Source: JAOUEA01 sp963810915 (GTDB lineage Bacteria > Actinomycetota > UBA4738 > HRBIN12). Taken from it: a DNA stretch of 64,000 nt. Positions within the stretch are counted from its first letter, which is position 1. Each line of letters opens with the position of its first letter. Under the pieces are notes generated by a model, which was given only the letters and a program-made list of their open reading frames with translations, made no database searches and was not told the DNA's origin. Shown piece after piece: positions 33,822 to 43,620 of the stretch. The stretch spans positions 1,000,318 to 1,064,317 of the forward strand of contig CAWEPH010000006.1 of assembly GCA_963810915.1 (NCBI GenBank), written 5' to 3'. Position numbers and translations under genes: made by a program.

Positions 33822-35756
33822 ATGCCGACGCCGCGCCGGAGCCGCGCCCTGCTCCTGACCGCCCTGATCGCCGCCGCCTGGCTCTCGCCGCTCGCCGTCG
33901 CCCGCGGCGACGGATACGGCGCCACGGTGAGCGCGATCGACAACATCTACGACCCCGACGTCGTGCGGATCCAGCCGGGGCAGTCCATCGAGTGGACGAA
34001 CGACGGGCGCAGCCCACACACCGTCACGGCGGACGACGGATCGTGGGACTCGGGGAACATGGACCCCGGCGCCGAGTTCACCCACACCTTCGATCAGCCG
34101 GGCATCTACTCCTTCTACTGCCGCTATCACGGGAGCCCCGGGGTGGGGATGGCGGGCACGGTGGTCGTGGGTGACGTCCCGCTCCCCGGCCCGGCGGGCG
34201 GCGTGGGGCCCGGCGAGGAACCGGTTCCCTCCGGCTTCGCCCAGACGATCCGCGTCCCTCAGCAGGTCTCCACGATCCAGGCCGCGGTCGACCGAGCGAA
34301 GCCCGGGGGGATGGTGTTGGTGTCTCCCGGGGTCTACGACGAGGCGGTCACGGTCACCACCCCGTACCTCACGATCCGCGGGACCGACCGCAACACGGTG
34401 ATCCTGGACGGAGGCTTCACTCGGGCCAACGGGATCCACGTGATCGAGGCCGACGGGGTGACCGTGCAGAACATGACCGCCCGCCACTACCTGCTGAACG
34501 GGTTCTACTGGTCCAGCGTGCACGGATTCTGGGCCCAGTACCTCACGGCGTACGACAACGGTGACTACGGGATCTACGCGTACGACTCAGACTGGGGTCA
34601 GTTCGACCATGTGTACGCGAGCGGCTCACCCGACTCGGGACTCTACATCGGCCAGTGCTACCCGTGCCACGCGGTGATCGCCGACTCTTTGGCCGAGCAC
34701 AATGCGATGGGGTACAGCGGGACGAACGCCGGCGGAGACCTCGCGATCGTGAACAGCGAGTGGCGCTTCAACATGGCGGGCATCGTGCCGAACACGTTGG
34801 ACTCCGAGGCGCTCGCGCCCCAGCGCGAGGCCACGATCGGCGGGAACTACGTGCACGACAACAACGCGACGGCCGCCGACACCAAGGATCTGGAATACCC
34901 AACGTTCGGCAACGGGATCATCGTGGCGGGGGGTCGCGACAACCTGGTGATCGGCAACCTCGTGGAGCGCCAGGAGGGCTACGGCATCGCGGTGATGCCC
35001 AACCTCGATGCGAACCTCTGGGTGAGCTCCGGCAATGTCGTGCGAGGCAACGTCGTGCGGGACTCGGGACGTGCCGACCTGGCGCTGGGCGCTCCAGCGG
35101 CCGGGGGTGACTGCTTCAGCGGGAACACGATCTCCAGCAGCCTCCCTCCGGCCATCCAGCTCCTGCGCGGCTGCGGATCGTTCGGCGCCAAGATCGGTGG
35201 AGGCGATCTCGCTCCCACGGTCAACCTCGGGACGCGGTTCCTCGACGCGCTCGACGGCGCCTTCCCGCACGGCGACTGGAGGACGCAGCCGACGCCGGCG
35301 GACCAACCCGTGATGGTGAACCCTGCGAAGGCTCCACCCCAGCCCGCGATCCCGGACCAGGCCGTGCCCCAGCAGTACCGCATCCGTTCGATGAGCGAGA
35401 TCCGCTCCTCGCCGGGAGCGACCGTGACGAGGGAAGTGACCGTGTACGGGATCCCGCTGGTGGCCACGTCGTGGTGGAGCCTGCTGATCGGCCTCTACGC
35501 ATACGTGCTGCCCGGATTCCTCTACGCCGCCTGGCTGACGATCGCGCTGTGGGATCTCATCCGTCAGGAGTCGGTGCCGATCTCGTTCCGAACTCGGTGG
35601 ATGCTGGCGGTGATCGTGGTGCCGTTCCTCGGACCGGTCCTCTACTTCGCCTTCGGCCGGTCGCCGATCCCGAAGCAGCTGCGGCTGATGCTCGTGGCGG
35701 GCGGGATCGGGGCGTGTTTGCTGATCGCGATCGTGGCGGCGCTGTTGGGCGGTTAG
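33822..35756 (+). CDS. Cupredoxin + parallel beta-helix + membrane-anchor fusion protein
   Basis: A 644-aa exported protein. Residues 1-28 are a signal peptide. Residues about 30-118 form a cupredoxin with all four type 1 copper ligands visible: H66, C100, H103 and M110 (SPHTVT; CRYHGSPGVGM). Residues about 135-480 form a right-handed parallel beta-helix of the NosD/PbH1 kind with repeated N-rich turns. The last 100 residues contain about three membrane spans ending in PFLGPVLYFAFGRSP, the PLDc_N membrane motif. Possible roles are electron transfer, copper handling, or polysaccharide binding or cleavage at the cell surface; no function is proven. Confidence 0.85.
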   Translation: MPTPRRSRALLLTALIAAAWLSPLAVARGDGYGATVSAIDNIYDPDVVRIQPGQSIEWTNDGRSPHTVTADDGSWDSGNMDPGAEFTHTFDQPGIYSFYCRYHGSPGVGMAGTVVVGDVPLPGPAGGVGPGEEPVPSGFAQTIRVPQQVSTIQAAVDRAKPGGMVLVSPGVYDEAVTVTTPYLTIRGTDRNTVILDGGFTRANGIHVIEADGVTVQNMTARHYLLNGFYWSSVHGFWAQYLTAYDNGDYGIYAYDSDWGQFDHVYASGSPDSGLYIGQCYPCHAVIADSLAEHNAMGYSGTNAGGDLAIVNSEWRFNMAGIVPNTLDSEALAPQREATIGGNYVHDNNATAADTKDLEYPTFGNGIIVAGGRDNLVIGNLVERQEGYGIAVMPNLDANLWVSSGNVVRGNVVRDSGRADLALGAPAAGGDCFSGNTISSSLPPAIQLLRGCGSFGAKIGGGDLAPTVNLGTRFLDALDGAFPHGDWRTQPTPADQPVMVNPAKAPPQPAIPDQAVPQQYRIRSMSEIRSSPGATVTREVTVYGIPLVATSWWSLLIGLYAYVLPGFLYAAWLTIALWDLIRQESVPISFRTRWMLAVIVVPFLGPVLYFAFGRSPIPKQLRLMLVAGGIGACLLIAIVAALLGG

Positions 35757-36490
35757 GCGGACGCGGCGGGCTCCAGCCGGACCCGCATGCGCTTGTTCGC
35801 CCTCCCCTTCGACTCCGTCTTCACGACTCGTACCCGGCCGATCTCGGCGGTGGATCGCACGTGCGTGCCGCCGTCGGCCTGCTTGTCGATCCCCACGATG
35901 TCGATCACGCGGATGGGATCCACCGACACGGGGATCAGCGACACCTTCGTTCGGATCAGGTCCGGATCGGCGAGCGCCTCGGCTCGGGGGAGGAAGCTCA
36001 CGATCACCGGCACGTCCTCGGCGAGGCGCGCGTTGAGCTTCTCCTCGATCTCCCGCCCGATCTCCTGGCTCATGCTCTCCAGCTCGAAATCCATCCGCGC
36101 GACGCCGCTGTCGTCCATGTTGCCGCCGGTGACCTTGGCGCCGTACTCGCTGAAGATCACGCCCGACAGGGCGTGGAGCGCCGTATGGGTCCGCATCATC
36201 ATGTAGCGGCGTTCCCAGTCGATCTCTGCCGTCACCTCGGTTCCCGCCTCCGGCGCAGACGCTCCGGACCCGAGGGCGTGGAGCACCGCGCCGTCGTCGC
36301 GCGACTTGGTGGTGTCGATCACGCGGGCCTCACGCTCGGCCCAGCGCAGGACGCCGGTATCGCCAGGCTGTCCGCCCCCTCGCGCGTAGAACACGGTGCG
36401 ATCCAACACGACGCCGTCGGGACGCACGTCCAGCACGGTCGCGTCGCACGTCGAGAGGTAGGCGTCGTGGGCGCAGAGTTGGTCGGTCAT
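35753..36490 (-). CDS. AlaX-type alanyl-tRNA editing protein
   Basis: A 245-aa trans-editing domain related to the editing domain of AlaRS: FYARGGGQPGDTG near the N-terminus, the zinc-binding HTALH (H102, H106), and DGGTHV near the C-terminus. It hydrolyses Ser or Gly wrongly attached to tRNA-Ala. The usual second zinc pair is Cys-xxx-His (CGGTH); here the Cys position is D206 (ADGGTH210), a ligand change to note. The stop overlaps the cupredoxin gene stop tail to tail by 4 bp. Confidence 0.88.
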   Translation of the reverse strand: MTDQLCAHDAYLSTCDATVLDVRPDGVVLDRTVFYARGGGQPGDTGVLRWAEREARVIDTTKSRDDGAVLHALGSGASAPEAGTEVTAEIDWERRYMMMRTHTALHALSGVIFSEYGAKVTGGNMDDSGVARMDFELESMSQEIGREIEEKLNARLAEDVPVIVSFLPRAEALADPDLIRTKVSLIPVSVDPIRVIDIVGIDKQADGGTHVRSTAEIGRVRVVKTESKGRANKRMRVRLEPAASA

Positions 36491-36552
36491 GCCCCCATGC
36501 TATCGACAGCATCACCCACGAGCGCATCGTGGCGCGCTCGGCCAGAGATCGG

Positions 36553-37497
36553 TCACGGCGCCCACGACCCCTCGCTCACCGGACCCTCCGAGGTGGTCCG
36601 GAGCACCGATGCGATCACCGCACCCACCAGGATGAGGGAACCGCCGATCGCGACCGCGACGGTGACGGGCTCGTCGAGGAAGACGTAGGCGAGCGCCGCC
36701 ACGGTCAACGGCTCCATCACGCCGATGATGGCGTTGCGCACCGCCCCGATCAGCTGCAGGCCCCCGAGCATCGCGGCGAACGCGCCCGCCGAGAACACCA
36801 TCATGGCGAGGAGTCGCCACCAGGAGCCGCCGGACGGGAACGAGATCGCGCCGAAGGCGACCCCGTACACGACGTTGGCCGTCGCAGCCCCGAGGCCGAG
36901 CCACGCGGCGGCCGTGAGCGGATCGGTCCGCTTCACGTGACGATCGGTGCCGACAAGGTACGCGGTGTAGGCGAGGGACGTCGCCAGCGCGAGCAGGATC
37001 CCAAGGGTGGTGATGTCGGCGCGCCCGCCACCGAGCACCACGATGGCGCTGCCCACGATCGCCAGACCGAGGGCGGCGAAGAGCAGACGTGGGGGGCCTT
37101 CGCGATCGAGTCCGATCGTCGCCAGCATGACCCAGACCGGGTACGTGTAGAACAGCAGGGTCACCGCGGCGGCGCTGCCGTGGTTGAGCGCCGAGAAGTA
37201 GAGGGCGGCCTCCGATCCGTAACCGAGGGTGCCCGCGATGAGGAGGGGTCGCCACTCTCCCTGCGCCGGGCGCAGGGGTCGGTGCAGCAGGGCGATCAAG
37301 CCGAACAGCAGGACCGACTGCCCCGCGAAACGGATCGCGAGCATGGCGAAAGGCGGCGCGCCCTCCTGAACCTCTTTGCCCAGGATCACCACGAACGCGA
37401 AGAGCACCGCCATGAGCGCCGACAGGCCCGCGCCGGTGAGCTCTCCGCGACGGTCGGTGGCGCGACGATCGGCGGAGGCGGGTTCTGGTGCACTCAT
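36553..37497 (-). CDS. EamA/DMT family transporter
   Basis: A 314-aa membrane protein with ten hydrophobic segments in two EamA repeats (FAFVVILGKE at the start; the second repeat near residue 165, ALATSLAYTAYLVG). The family exports amino acids, nucleobases or other small metabolites. ATG 37497 overlaps the upstream hydrolase stop by 4 bp, so the two genes are coupled; the open frame extends further upstream in shadow of that gene. Substrate unknown. Confidence 0.87.
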   Translation of the reverse strand: MSAPEPASADRRATDRRGELTGAGLSALMAVLFAFVVILGKEVQEGAPPFAMLAIRFAGQSVLLFGLIALLHRPLRPAQGEWRPLLIAGTLGYGSEAALYFSALNHGSAAAVTLLFYTYPVWVMLATIGLDREGPPRLLFAALGLAIVGSAIVVLGGGRADITTLGILLALATSLAYTAYLVGTDRHVKRTDPLTAAAWLGLGAATANVVYGVAFGAISFPSGGSWWRLLAMMVFSAGAFAAMLGGLQLIGAVRNAIIGVMEPLTVAALAYVFLDEPVTVAVAIGGSLILVGAVIASVLRTTSEGPVSEGSWAP

Positions 37498-38282
37498 GAC
37501 TCGTCCGCCAGGAACGCGCTTACCCGCCGCACCAACATCGGGATCGACGCCATCAGCTCTTCCTCCGAGTCGAGGACGATCAGATCGGCGTTCGGCAACA
37601 CCTCCGCGAGGACGCGGCCGAGAGCCTCGGGGTGAACCGGGTCGCCCCTGCGGCAGATGATCAGCACCGGCGCCGTCACCGCGCGGAGCCGCTCTCGATC
37701 GTCGATCGCCACGTCGCGGGTCACCTCGCGGATCGCGCGCGCGACACCCACCGGATCCATGTCCTGCCACAGCAGGAGATCGAACGCCCGGAGACCGGGC
37801 TGGGTCTCGTAGTTCGCCGCCCGCCCGGACTCGACCAAGATCGCCTCGATCGCCTCGTCCCTGGGCAACGTCTCGAGGAGGTCGGCCGTCCGATCGAAGA
37901 GAACGTGGTCGCCGATGGGGGCGTCGAGGGCTGCCGGGAGCAGGAACACGAGCCGTGCGAACCGGTCCGGGCGATCGCCGAGGAGATGCGTGAGCGCCCC
38001 CGCCCCGAGCGACGTTCCAACCGCGTTCGTGGCCCCGTAGGTCGCCGCCACGGCGTCGAGGTCGCGCGCGAAGTCCGCGAACCGGTAGGCCCCCGCCGGC
38101 GGTGTGCTCGAGTGGCCGTGTCCACGGAAGTCGAACCGCACCTTGGTGCCCGGCGCCATCGGGGTGAAGGCCGCCAGCTCGAGGCTGGAGTTAGTGAGGC
38201 CGTGCGCGAAGATCGTCACCGGCTCGCCGGCGCCGTCCACCGCCACGTGCAACGTGGCGTCGTCGGTGATGACCTCGGGCAC
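37494..38282 (-). CDS. Alpha/beta hydrolase
   Basis: A 262-aa alpha/beta hydrolase: oxyanion region TIFAHGLTNSS, FRGHGHSS, nucleophile elbow VGTSLGAGA, and acid Asp in ICRRGDPVHPEAL. The normal C-terminal catalytic His is not clear: the expected region reads VLDSEEELMASIPML, with no His, so the triad may be altered. It is translationally coupled to the EamA gene downstream and lies 55 bp after the large membrane fusion gene. Confidence 0.78.
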   Translation of the reverse strand: MPEVITDDATLHVAVDGAGEPVTIFAHGLTNSSLELAAFTPMAPGTKVRFDFRGHGHSSTPPAGAYRFADFARDLDAVAATYGATNAVGTSLGAGALTHLLGDRPDRFARLVFLLPAALDAPIGDHVLFDRTADLLETLPRDEAIEAILVESGRAANYETQPGLRAFDLLLWQDMDPVGVARAIREVTRDVAIDDRERLRAVTAPVLIICRRGDPVHPEALGRVLAEVLPNADLIVLDSEEELMASIPMLVRRVSAFLADES

Positions 38283-38337
38283 GCGCGCTCCCTTTCGCAG
38301 GAAACCGACGACAGCCTAGACGCGCGAGGCACCGACG

Positions 38338-41300
38338 CTACTCGGCTGGGATAGCCGGCTCTCCGTCCACCTCGACGAGGTCGTCCTGAGGCGCGAACTC
38401 CCCCTTGATGCGGCGGGCCCATGCCGCCACCAGGAACGTCAACCCCAGGAAGATGACCCCCGAGATCACGAGGATCGTGCGCGTGCGGGCGGGATCGTCC
38501 TCGATCCACACCACCGACAGGATCATCGCGGGGATGATGAACCCCAGGTTGTAGGCGATGTCGAACAGCGCGAACGCGCGCCCCCTGAAGTCGTCGGGCA
38601 TCGCCTGCTGCATGATCGTGTCCGCCGAGATCTTCCCGAGGAAGAAGGAGAAGAACCCGATGAACAGCATGGCGGCGAACCCGGCCATGCTCACGAGCCC
38701 TCCGAAGACGAGTGTGCCCGCACCCAACAGGAACATCGAAGCGAGCAGGAGGCGGATCGGCGGGATGCGGTCCTTCCACTTCTGCGCCAGGACCAGGCCG
38801 AGCGCGCCGCCCACGAGCCCGCCCACCCCCGTGATCGCGAGCGCCGTGTTGCTGGCATCGCCCCCCTGCACCAGGTTCTTGGCGTAGAGCGCGAAGGTGA
38901 ACAGCCCGAACCCCCAGAACTGGTAGCGGAGCATCTGGAACGACGAGAGCCCGAGCGCGGCGGCCGGACGTCCGGCGACCTCCTTCAGGCCCGCCACCAT
39001 GTTGCGCACGACCTGAGACGCCTCGCGCCCGAAGCTCGTGTCGTGCGCGACCGACTCCACGTGGCGCATGCGCCGGGCGATCAGCGCACCCACCACCAGG
39101 ACCCCGGCACCGGCGATCACGACGGCCCAGGCGGGGAGCGCAACGCCTGCCGCGAGCGCGAAGGCGATGCCCACCACCTGGAAGAGGGCCCCGCCCGCCT
39201 GAGACAGGCCGTTGCCCTGCAGGAGGTCTTTGCCCGAGAGCACGTCGGGGATCGCCGCGGACTTCACGGCGAGGACCACGCGCACCGCGGCCTGGGCCGC
39301 CAGGAGCGCGGCGATGAGAGCTACGGTGGCCGGGATGTTGCCCTCGGACGTCGCCTTGCCGAGCGGGAGCATGAAGGCCGCGGCCACCAGCACCACGACC
39401 GCGGCCACGAGCACGTTGGTCCAGCTCACGACCTTGCGCCGTTGGAACCGGTCGATGAACACACCGATGAACGGCGAGATCAGCGTGTACGGCACGTACA
39501 GCGCGAGCACGACCTTCAGGAGGTAGTCCGCCGAGGGCACCGTCGAGACGTCGAAGCCCTTCTCCCCGCCGAAGGCGATCGATTTCCCGATCGCGCCCTG
39601 GATCACGCCCTGGCCGGCCTGCGCCAGGAACTGCACCCCCATCAGCGTCGCGAAGTCGCGGTTGGAGAAGACACCGAAGAGCTTGTTGAAGAAGCCGCCG
39701 AAGCTCTCGAGCACGCCGAGGAGCGGTCGACGCGCGTAGCGCAGGACGGCGGAACCCGCGATCGTCAGCCCCACGACGGTCCACGCCTTGGTCGGGCCGA
39801 GGGGGCCGCGCCAGACCGCGAGGACCGCGATCCCCGTCAGCAGGGTGAGCACGATCGACATCCCCGGGATCAACGCGATGCGGCTCGGCGTGTCCTCGAG
39901 CTCGAACAACGGCGCCGCGATCAGGCCGGGCAGGATCGCGAGCAGGAAGACCCCGAGGAGCACCCGGAGCAGGTGGACAGGATCGCCGAACGGTCCGGAC
40001 GGATCGGCGAACGCCGCCTGTTGCGCCTGGGCGGCGGCCTGGGCCTGCGCGATCACGTCGGCGTCCGGCATCCACAACCCGGGCTCGTTCATCACGTACG
40101 TGTCGGGGCCGATCTCTGTGCCGTGCGCGGTCACGAAGTCCTTGGCCGCTTGCTGCTGCTCGGGTGGCAGGTACCCCCAGTAGTACTGGCCCACCACGAA
40201 CACGACGGGGTCCTCGGGATACGCCTTCTCCCGCACCTGCAGCTCGTCGAAGTACTTCTGCGACCACTCTTCGTAGTTCTGGCTGCCCGTGCTGCTCGCC
40301 GTCGGGCGACCTGCCAAGAAGTCCTCCAGCGATCCCAGGTACGTGGCGGAGTACTGCTCCATGTCTCCCGGGATGCCGGTGCGGAAGACGTTGGTGTAGG
40401 TCTTGGCCCAGCCGTACGCGGTGTTGGATCCCGTGGCGTCATCCGCGTCGGTGTAGTTGATCACCAACACGATGGGGCGCTCCCCTGCCGCCTGCACGAC
40501 CTCGTTCACGGCGGTGAGCGACGTGCGCACCCCTTCGTTCGCCCACTGGTTGGACTCCTCGATCCAGCGGTGCTGCAGGCCGTCGGCGAGCAGCCAGCCG
40601 AGCGAACCCACGACGAGGAGCGCCGCGATGGCTCCCGCGACGAGCGCCGTCCCCCTGAGCCGGAGGAAGTACCGCACGGCCACGAACGCGCCCAGGCCCA
40701 CGAGCGCGATGGGCGCCGCGGATGCGTTCAGGAACCGGTAGTAGGGCAGCGTGCCGGTCAGGATCGTGAGGACGCCGACGAACGGGAACATCCACCAGAT
40801 CGACACCATCGAGTACTGATCCGCGGGCTCGCGCCGGCGCCGCGCCATCAGGATCGTCGAGATCACGGCGACCACCAGCAGCGGGACCGTGATCATGGGT
40901 CTCAGGGACGTGACCCACTCGTTCAGGCGGCCTTCGAAGAAGGCCTTGGTGTAGGGGGGCGGGGCCGCCGCGTCGGAGATCTTCGCTTTCACGCCCCAGA
41001 TGCCGATCACCCACATCGCGAGGCCCGCGACCATGCCGAAGCCAGTGGCCATCAGCAGGGGACCGTCGGAGCGGAGCGCGGCTCCGAAGGAGAACCTGCT
41101 GGTCAAGAAATGGAAGCCGAATACCGCCAGCAACGTCATCCCGAACAAGACCGCGGTCGTGGGGTGCGTGAAGGCCACGGCGATCGCGATCAAGAAGACG
41201 GCCACCCGGGCGCCCCACGAGGTGCGCGCGGCGCCGGCGAACGCGACGATCAGCGACAACAGGAACAGCACGGTGATGTTGTCCAGGTAGCCGACGTAGG

Positions 41301-41772
41301 GCGTGGTGAGGAACAGGGCCGCCGAGGCGAGCAAGGTGAGGAGCACAACCAAGGGGTCCCGGCGCGCCCGGTACGCGCCCGCACCGAACGCGAGCCCCGT
41401 GAGGATCGGGATCGCCACCATCAGGAACGCGCTGAAGCTGTAGGCGCTGATGCCCGCCACGCGCTGCAGGAGCGCACCCGCGAGCGGCACCGTGACGCGG
41501 TAGCCACCCCCGAAGACGCTGCTCGGGCCCCAGTCGCCCGCGATCGATCCAGGGTTCCCGTGCATGATCACGTTGGCTCGCCACGTGTACCAGGCCGGGT
41601 CGCGGGTGGGGGCGGTCCACGTGGGATGCACGATCAGGCCCCAGCCCAGGATCACCATCAGCAGGACGGCGAACCCCGCGATCATCCACCACGATCCGAG
41701 CCACGAGGAGCCGGGAGCGGCCTGCTCGGTCGTCGTTTCGACGTGGCCGTTCGCGGTGCGGGTGACTGCCAT
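38338..41772 (-). CDS. 1144-residue membrane protein: glycosyltransferase-C-like N-half fused to an MFS-like C-half
   Basis: The N-terminal ~400 residues have about 10-12 membrane spans with an early loop Asp (TRDPAWYTWRANVI), as in GT-C/PMT-like transferases. A hydrophilic, probably outside domain follows (about 405-590, Tyr/Gln-rich, VINYTDADDA, EEWSQKYFDEL). Two or more spans then lead to an MFS-like transporter from about residue 697 (FSNRDFATLMGVQFLAQAGQG, FIDRFQRRKV, AMPDDFRGRAFAL). Possible role: making and moving a lipid-linked glycan, but function is unknown. It lies on the same strand as, and 104 bp after, the phosphodiesterase-like gene at 41877. Confidence 0.75.
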   Translation of the reverse strand: MAVTRTANGHVETTTEQAAPGSSWLGSWWMIAGFAVLLMVILGWGLIVHPTWTAPTRDPAWYTWRANVIMHGNPGSIAGDWGPSSVFGGGYRVTVPLAGALLQRVAGISAYSFSAFLMVAIPILTGLAFGAGAYRARRDPLVVLLTLLASAALFLTTPYVGYLDNITVLFLLSLIVAFAGAARTSWGARVAVFLIAIAVAFTHPTTAVLFGMTLLAVFGFHFLTSRFSFGAALRSDGPLLMATGFGMVAGLAMWVIGIWGVKAKISDAAAPPPYTKAFFEGRLNEWVTSLRPMITVPLLVVAVISTILMARRRREPADQYSMVSIWWMFPFVGVLTILTGTLPYYRFLNASAAPIALVGLGAFVAVRYFLRLRGTALVAGAIAALLVVGSLGWLLADGLQHRWIEESNQWANEGVRTSLTAVNEVVQAAGERPIVLVINYTDADDATGSNTAYGWAKTYTNVFRTGIPGDMEQYSATYLGSLEDFLAGRPTASSTGSQNYEEWSQKYFDELQVREKAYPEDPVVFVVGQYYWGYLPPEQQQAAKDFVTAHGTEIGPDTYVMNEPGLWMPDADVIAQAQAAAQAQQAAFADPSGPFGDPVHLLRVLLGVFLLAILPGLIAAPLFELEDTPSRIALIPGMSIVLTLLTGIAVLAVWRGPLGPTKAWTVVGLTIAGSAVLRYARRPLLGVLESFGGFFNKLFGVFSNRDFATLMGVQFLAQAGQGVIQGAIGKSIAFGGEKGFDVSTVPSADYLLKVVLALYVPYTLISPFIGVFIDRFQRRKVVSWTNVLVAAVVVLVAAAFMLPLGKATSEGNIPATVALIAALLAAQAAVRVVLAVKSAAIPDVLSGKDLLQGNGLSQAGGALFQVVGIAFALAAGVALPAWAVVIAGAGVLVVGALIARRMRHVESVAHDTSFGREASQVVRNMVAGLKEVAGRPAAALGLSSFQMLRYQFWGFGLFTFALYAKNLVQGGDASNTALAITGVGGLVGGALGLVLAQKWKDRIPPIRLLLASMFLLGAGTLVFGGLVSMAGFAAMLFIGFFSFFLGKISADTIMQQAMPDDFRGRAFALFDIAYNLGFIIPAMILSVVWIEDDPARTRTILVISGVIFLGLTFLVAAWARRIKGEFAPQDDLVEVDGEPAIPAE

Positions 41773-41876
41773 GGGGTTGGGGTCCTCGATCCCTGCTCAG
41801 GTGCGGATCCGCGGCCTCGACGGCGCGGGAACCCGCAAAGGATAGACGACCCTGGAGGTCGCGCCGGGGAAGCCGC

Positions 41877-43559
41877 TCACGCCTGGTCCGTCGTGTCCTT
41901 GGCCTCGGGCAGGCACGGCATGTCCTGCATCAGGGCCGAGGGGAACACAGCCTGGAAGACCCGGTCGTTCTCGTGACCCGGGATCGGGGTCACCCCGCCG
42001 TCAGCGGTCTGCGCCTGCGTCAACGTCGCCACGTAGCGCGCCACGTCCGCAACGGTGTGGCCGTTCGCCTCCAGCTCCGCCTGGTTCAGGAACACCTGGC
42101 TGGGCTGCGCGAGATCGACGACCGGCACGTCGGGACCGTTCTCGTCGAAGGTCTGCTCGATCAGGTTCTGGATGTCGCCCACGGAGATCTGGAAGCCACC
42201 GGAGACCGCGGGATCGGGCATGGCCCCGTGATCGGCGGTGAGCACCATGGCCCAGCTGCCCTTGCCCACCTCGTCGTTCAGGTACCCCACGAACCGCTTG
42301 AGCGCCGCGTCCTGGGCGACCACGGCGTCGTTCATCTCCGGGGAGTTCATCGACCAGACGTGGCTGATGTAATCGATCTCCTTGAAGTTCAGGTACAGGA
42401 GGTCGGGCGTGTCGTCCTTGCCGAACCCCTCCCGCTTGATCACGGTCTCCACGACCGACTCCTGGTAGGGCGTCCGTGCGGGCGTGTCGAAGCCCTGCAA
42501 CAACTGCTGGATGTCGTTGTCGCGCCAGTTCCCATCGAGCTTGCCGTCCTGCTGATCGAGCGCGGTGATGTCCGCCTTCAACCCCGGCACGTCGTTCGCG
42601 TAGGTGGGGAGCTCGTAGTAGGGCGCCTCCCGCAACGGGAGGTTCCATTCGAACCCTTCGTCGGTGAGCGTGTCGCCCCCGATCACCGAACGCGTGAGCG
42701 CGATGTCGCGGTCCCCGCCGGTGAAGAACGACCCGTGGCTCATCATGCCGAAATGGATGTCCACCGTCCCCACGATGCCCACCACGGGCTTGTTGCCCAT
42801 CGCGCGGTCGTACAGGTCGGCGAACGTGGGCAGCACGAGGAACGAGGGGCCGTTGCCCCACGGCGAGGTCATCTCGCCTCCCACCCGAAGGTGGTGCCCG
42901 ACGAGTCCGTGGTGGTCGGGGAAGGCGCCGGTGCCGATGATCGCGTGATCCTGCGCCGTGGACGTGGGCGACGACCCCACGGTCGCGTGCTCGTAGAACG
43001 TGCCCTGGGGGATGAGCGACTTGAGGTACGGCCAGGCCGTGGGGTGCGCCTGGAGCACGTTCATGCCGCCTGCGTCCCAAACCATCACGACGAGGAGCTT
43101 GGGCGGCTTCTGGTTGCTCCGCGCGGAGGCGGGGATCACCGCCTCGGTCATCGGCTGGCCGTCGATGGGCGCGAACGGGTAGCCCACGATCTCGCCCTGC
43201 GTGGGCGCGATGCCGGCGAGCGTCACCGGTCGCGAGATCGGCGGCTGTGCCTTGATGTAGCCGGGGCCGTACCAGAGCATCGGCACGTCCTGGAGGTAGT
43301 CCCACGGTCCGACGTGCGGCAATCCCGCGCCCACGAAATCGGGTTCCTGCGGGATCCAGCTGAGGTCGGCCCCCCGGTCGGGACTCCAGCCGCGCCAGGT
43401 GCGCAGGAGCCAATCGTGTGGCACCGCACACGCTTGCTTGATCAGGTCCTCCTCGGAGCCTTGCGCCCGCGCTTGGCGCGCAGGGTGCAGCAGGGCCGCG
43501 GCCAACATGATCAGCGCGAGCGAGGACACGAGGACACGGCGAAGGAGACGGGAGTGCAT
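41877..43559 (-). CDS. Exported alkaline-phosphatase-superfamily phosphodiesterase
   Basis: A 560-aa protein with signal peptide (residues 1-33, ending ARQARA). The type I phosphodiesterase/nucleotide pyrophosphatase fold shows metal-site segments LLVVMVWDAGG (first Asp), SSPTSTAQDHAIIGTG (Thr or Ser nucleophile region), NFKEIDYISHVW (Asp, His) and LTADHGAMPD (Asp-His). ATG 43559 is chosen because the signal peptide starts there. It is divergent from a related but rearranged protein at 43621. It likely cleaves phosphate or phosphodiester bonds outside the cell. Confidence 0.85.
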   Translation of the reverse strand: MHSRLLRRVLVSSLALIMLAAALLHPARQARAQGSEEDLIKQACAVPHDWLLRTWRGWSPDRGADLSWIPQEPDFVGAGLPHVGPWDYLQDVPMLWYGPGYIKAQPPISRPVTLAGIAPTQGEIVGYPFAPIDGQPMTEAVIPASARSNQKPPKLLVVMVWDAGGMNVLQAHPTAWPYLKSLIPQGTFYEHATVGSSPTSTAQDHAIIGTGAFPDHHGLVGHHLRVGGEMTSPWGNGPSFLVLPTFADLYDRAMGNKPVVGIVGTVDIHFGMMSHGSFFTGGDRDIALTRSVIGGDTLTDEGFEWNLPLREAPYYELPTYANDVPGLKADITALDQQDGKLDGNWRDNDIQQLLQGFDTPARTPYQESVVETVIKREGFGKDDTPDLLYLNFKEIDYISHVWSMNSPEMNDAVVAQDAALKRFVGYLNDEVGKGSWAMVLTADHGAMPDPAVSGGFQISVGDIQNLIEQTFDENGPDVPVVDLAQPSQVFLNQAELEANGHTVADVARYVATLTQAQTADGGVTPIPGHENDRVFQAVFPSALMQDMPCLPEAKDTTDQA

Positions 43560-43620
43560 GACGGCGTCCAGAGAAACAGGAACCCGGGCGGAATGACAAC
43601 CCAAGCGGTAGCGTGGCCCG

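Noticed and set aside
39043..41976. A 977-codon open frame opposite the large membrane fusion gene
   Set aside because: The product is low-complexity and full of Arg, His, Gly and Asp, as expected from the antisense of GC-rich genes; the sense strand shows membrane spans and MFS motifs.
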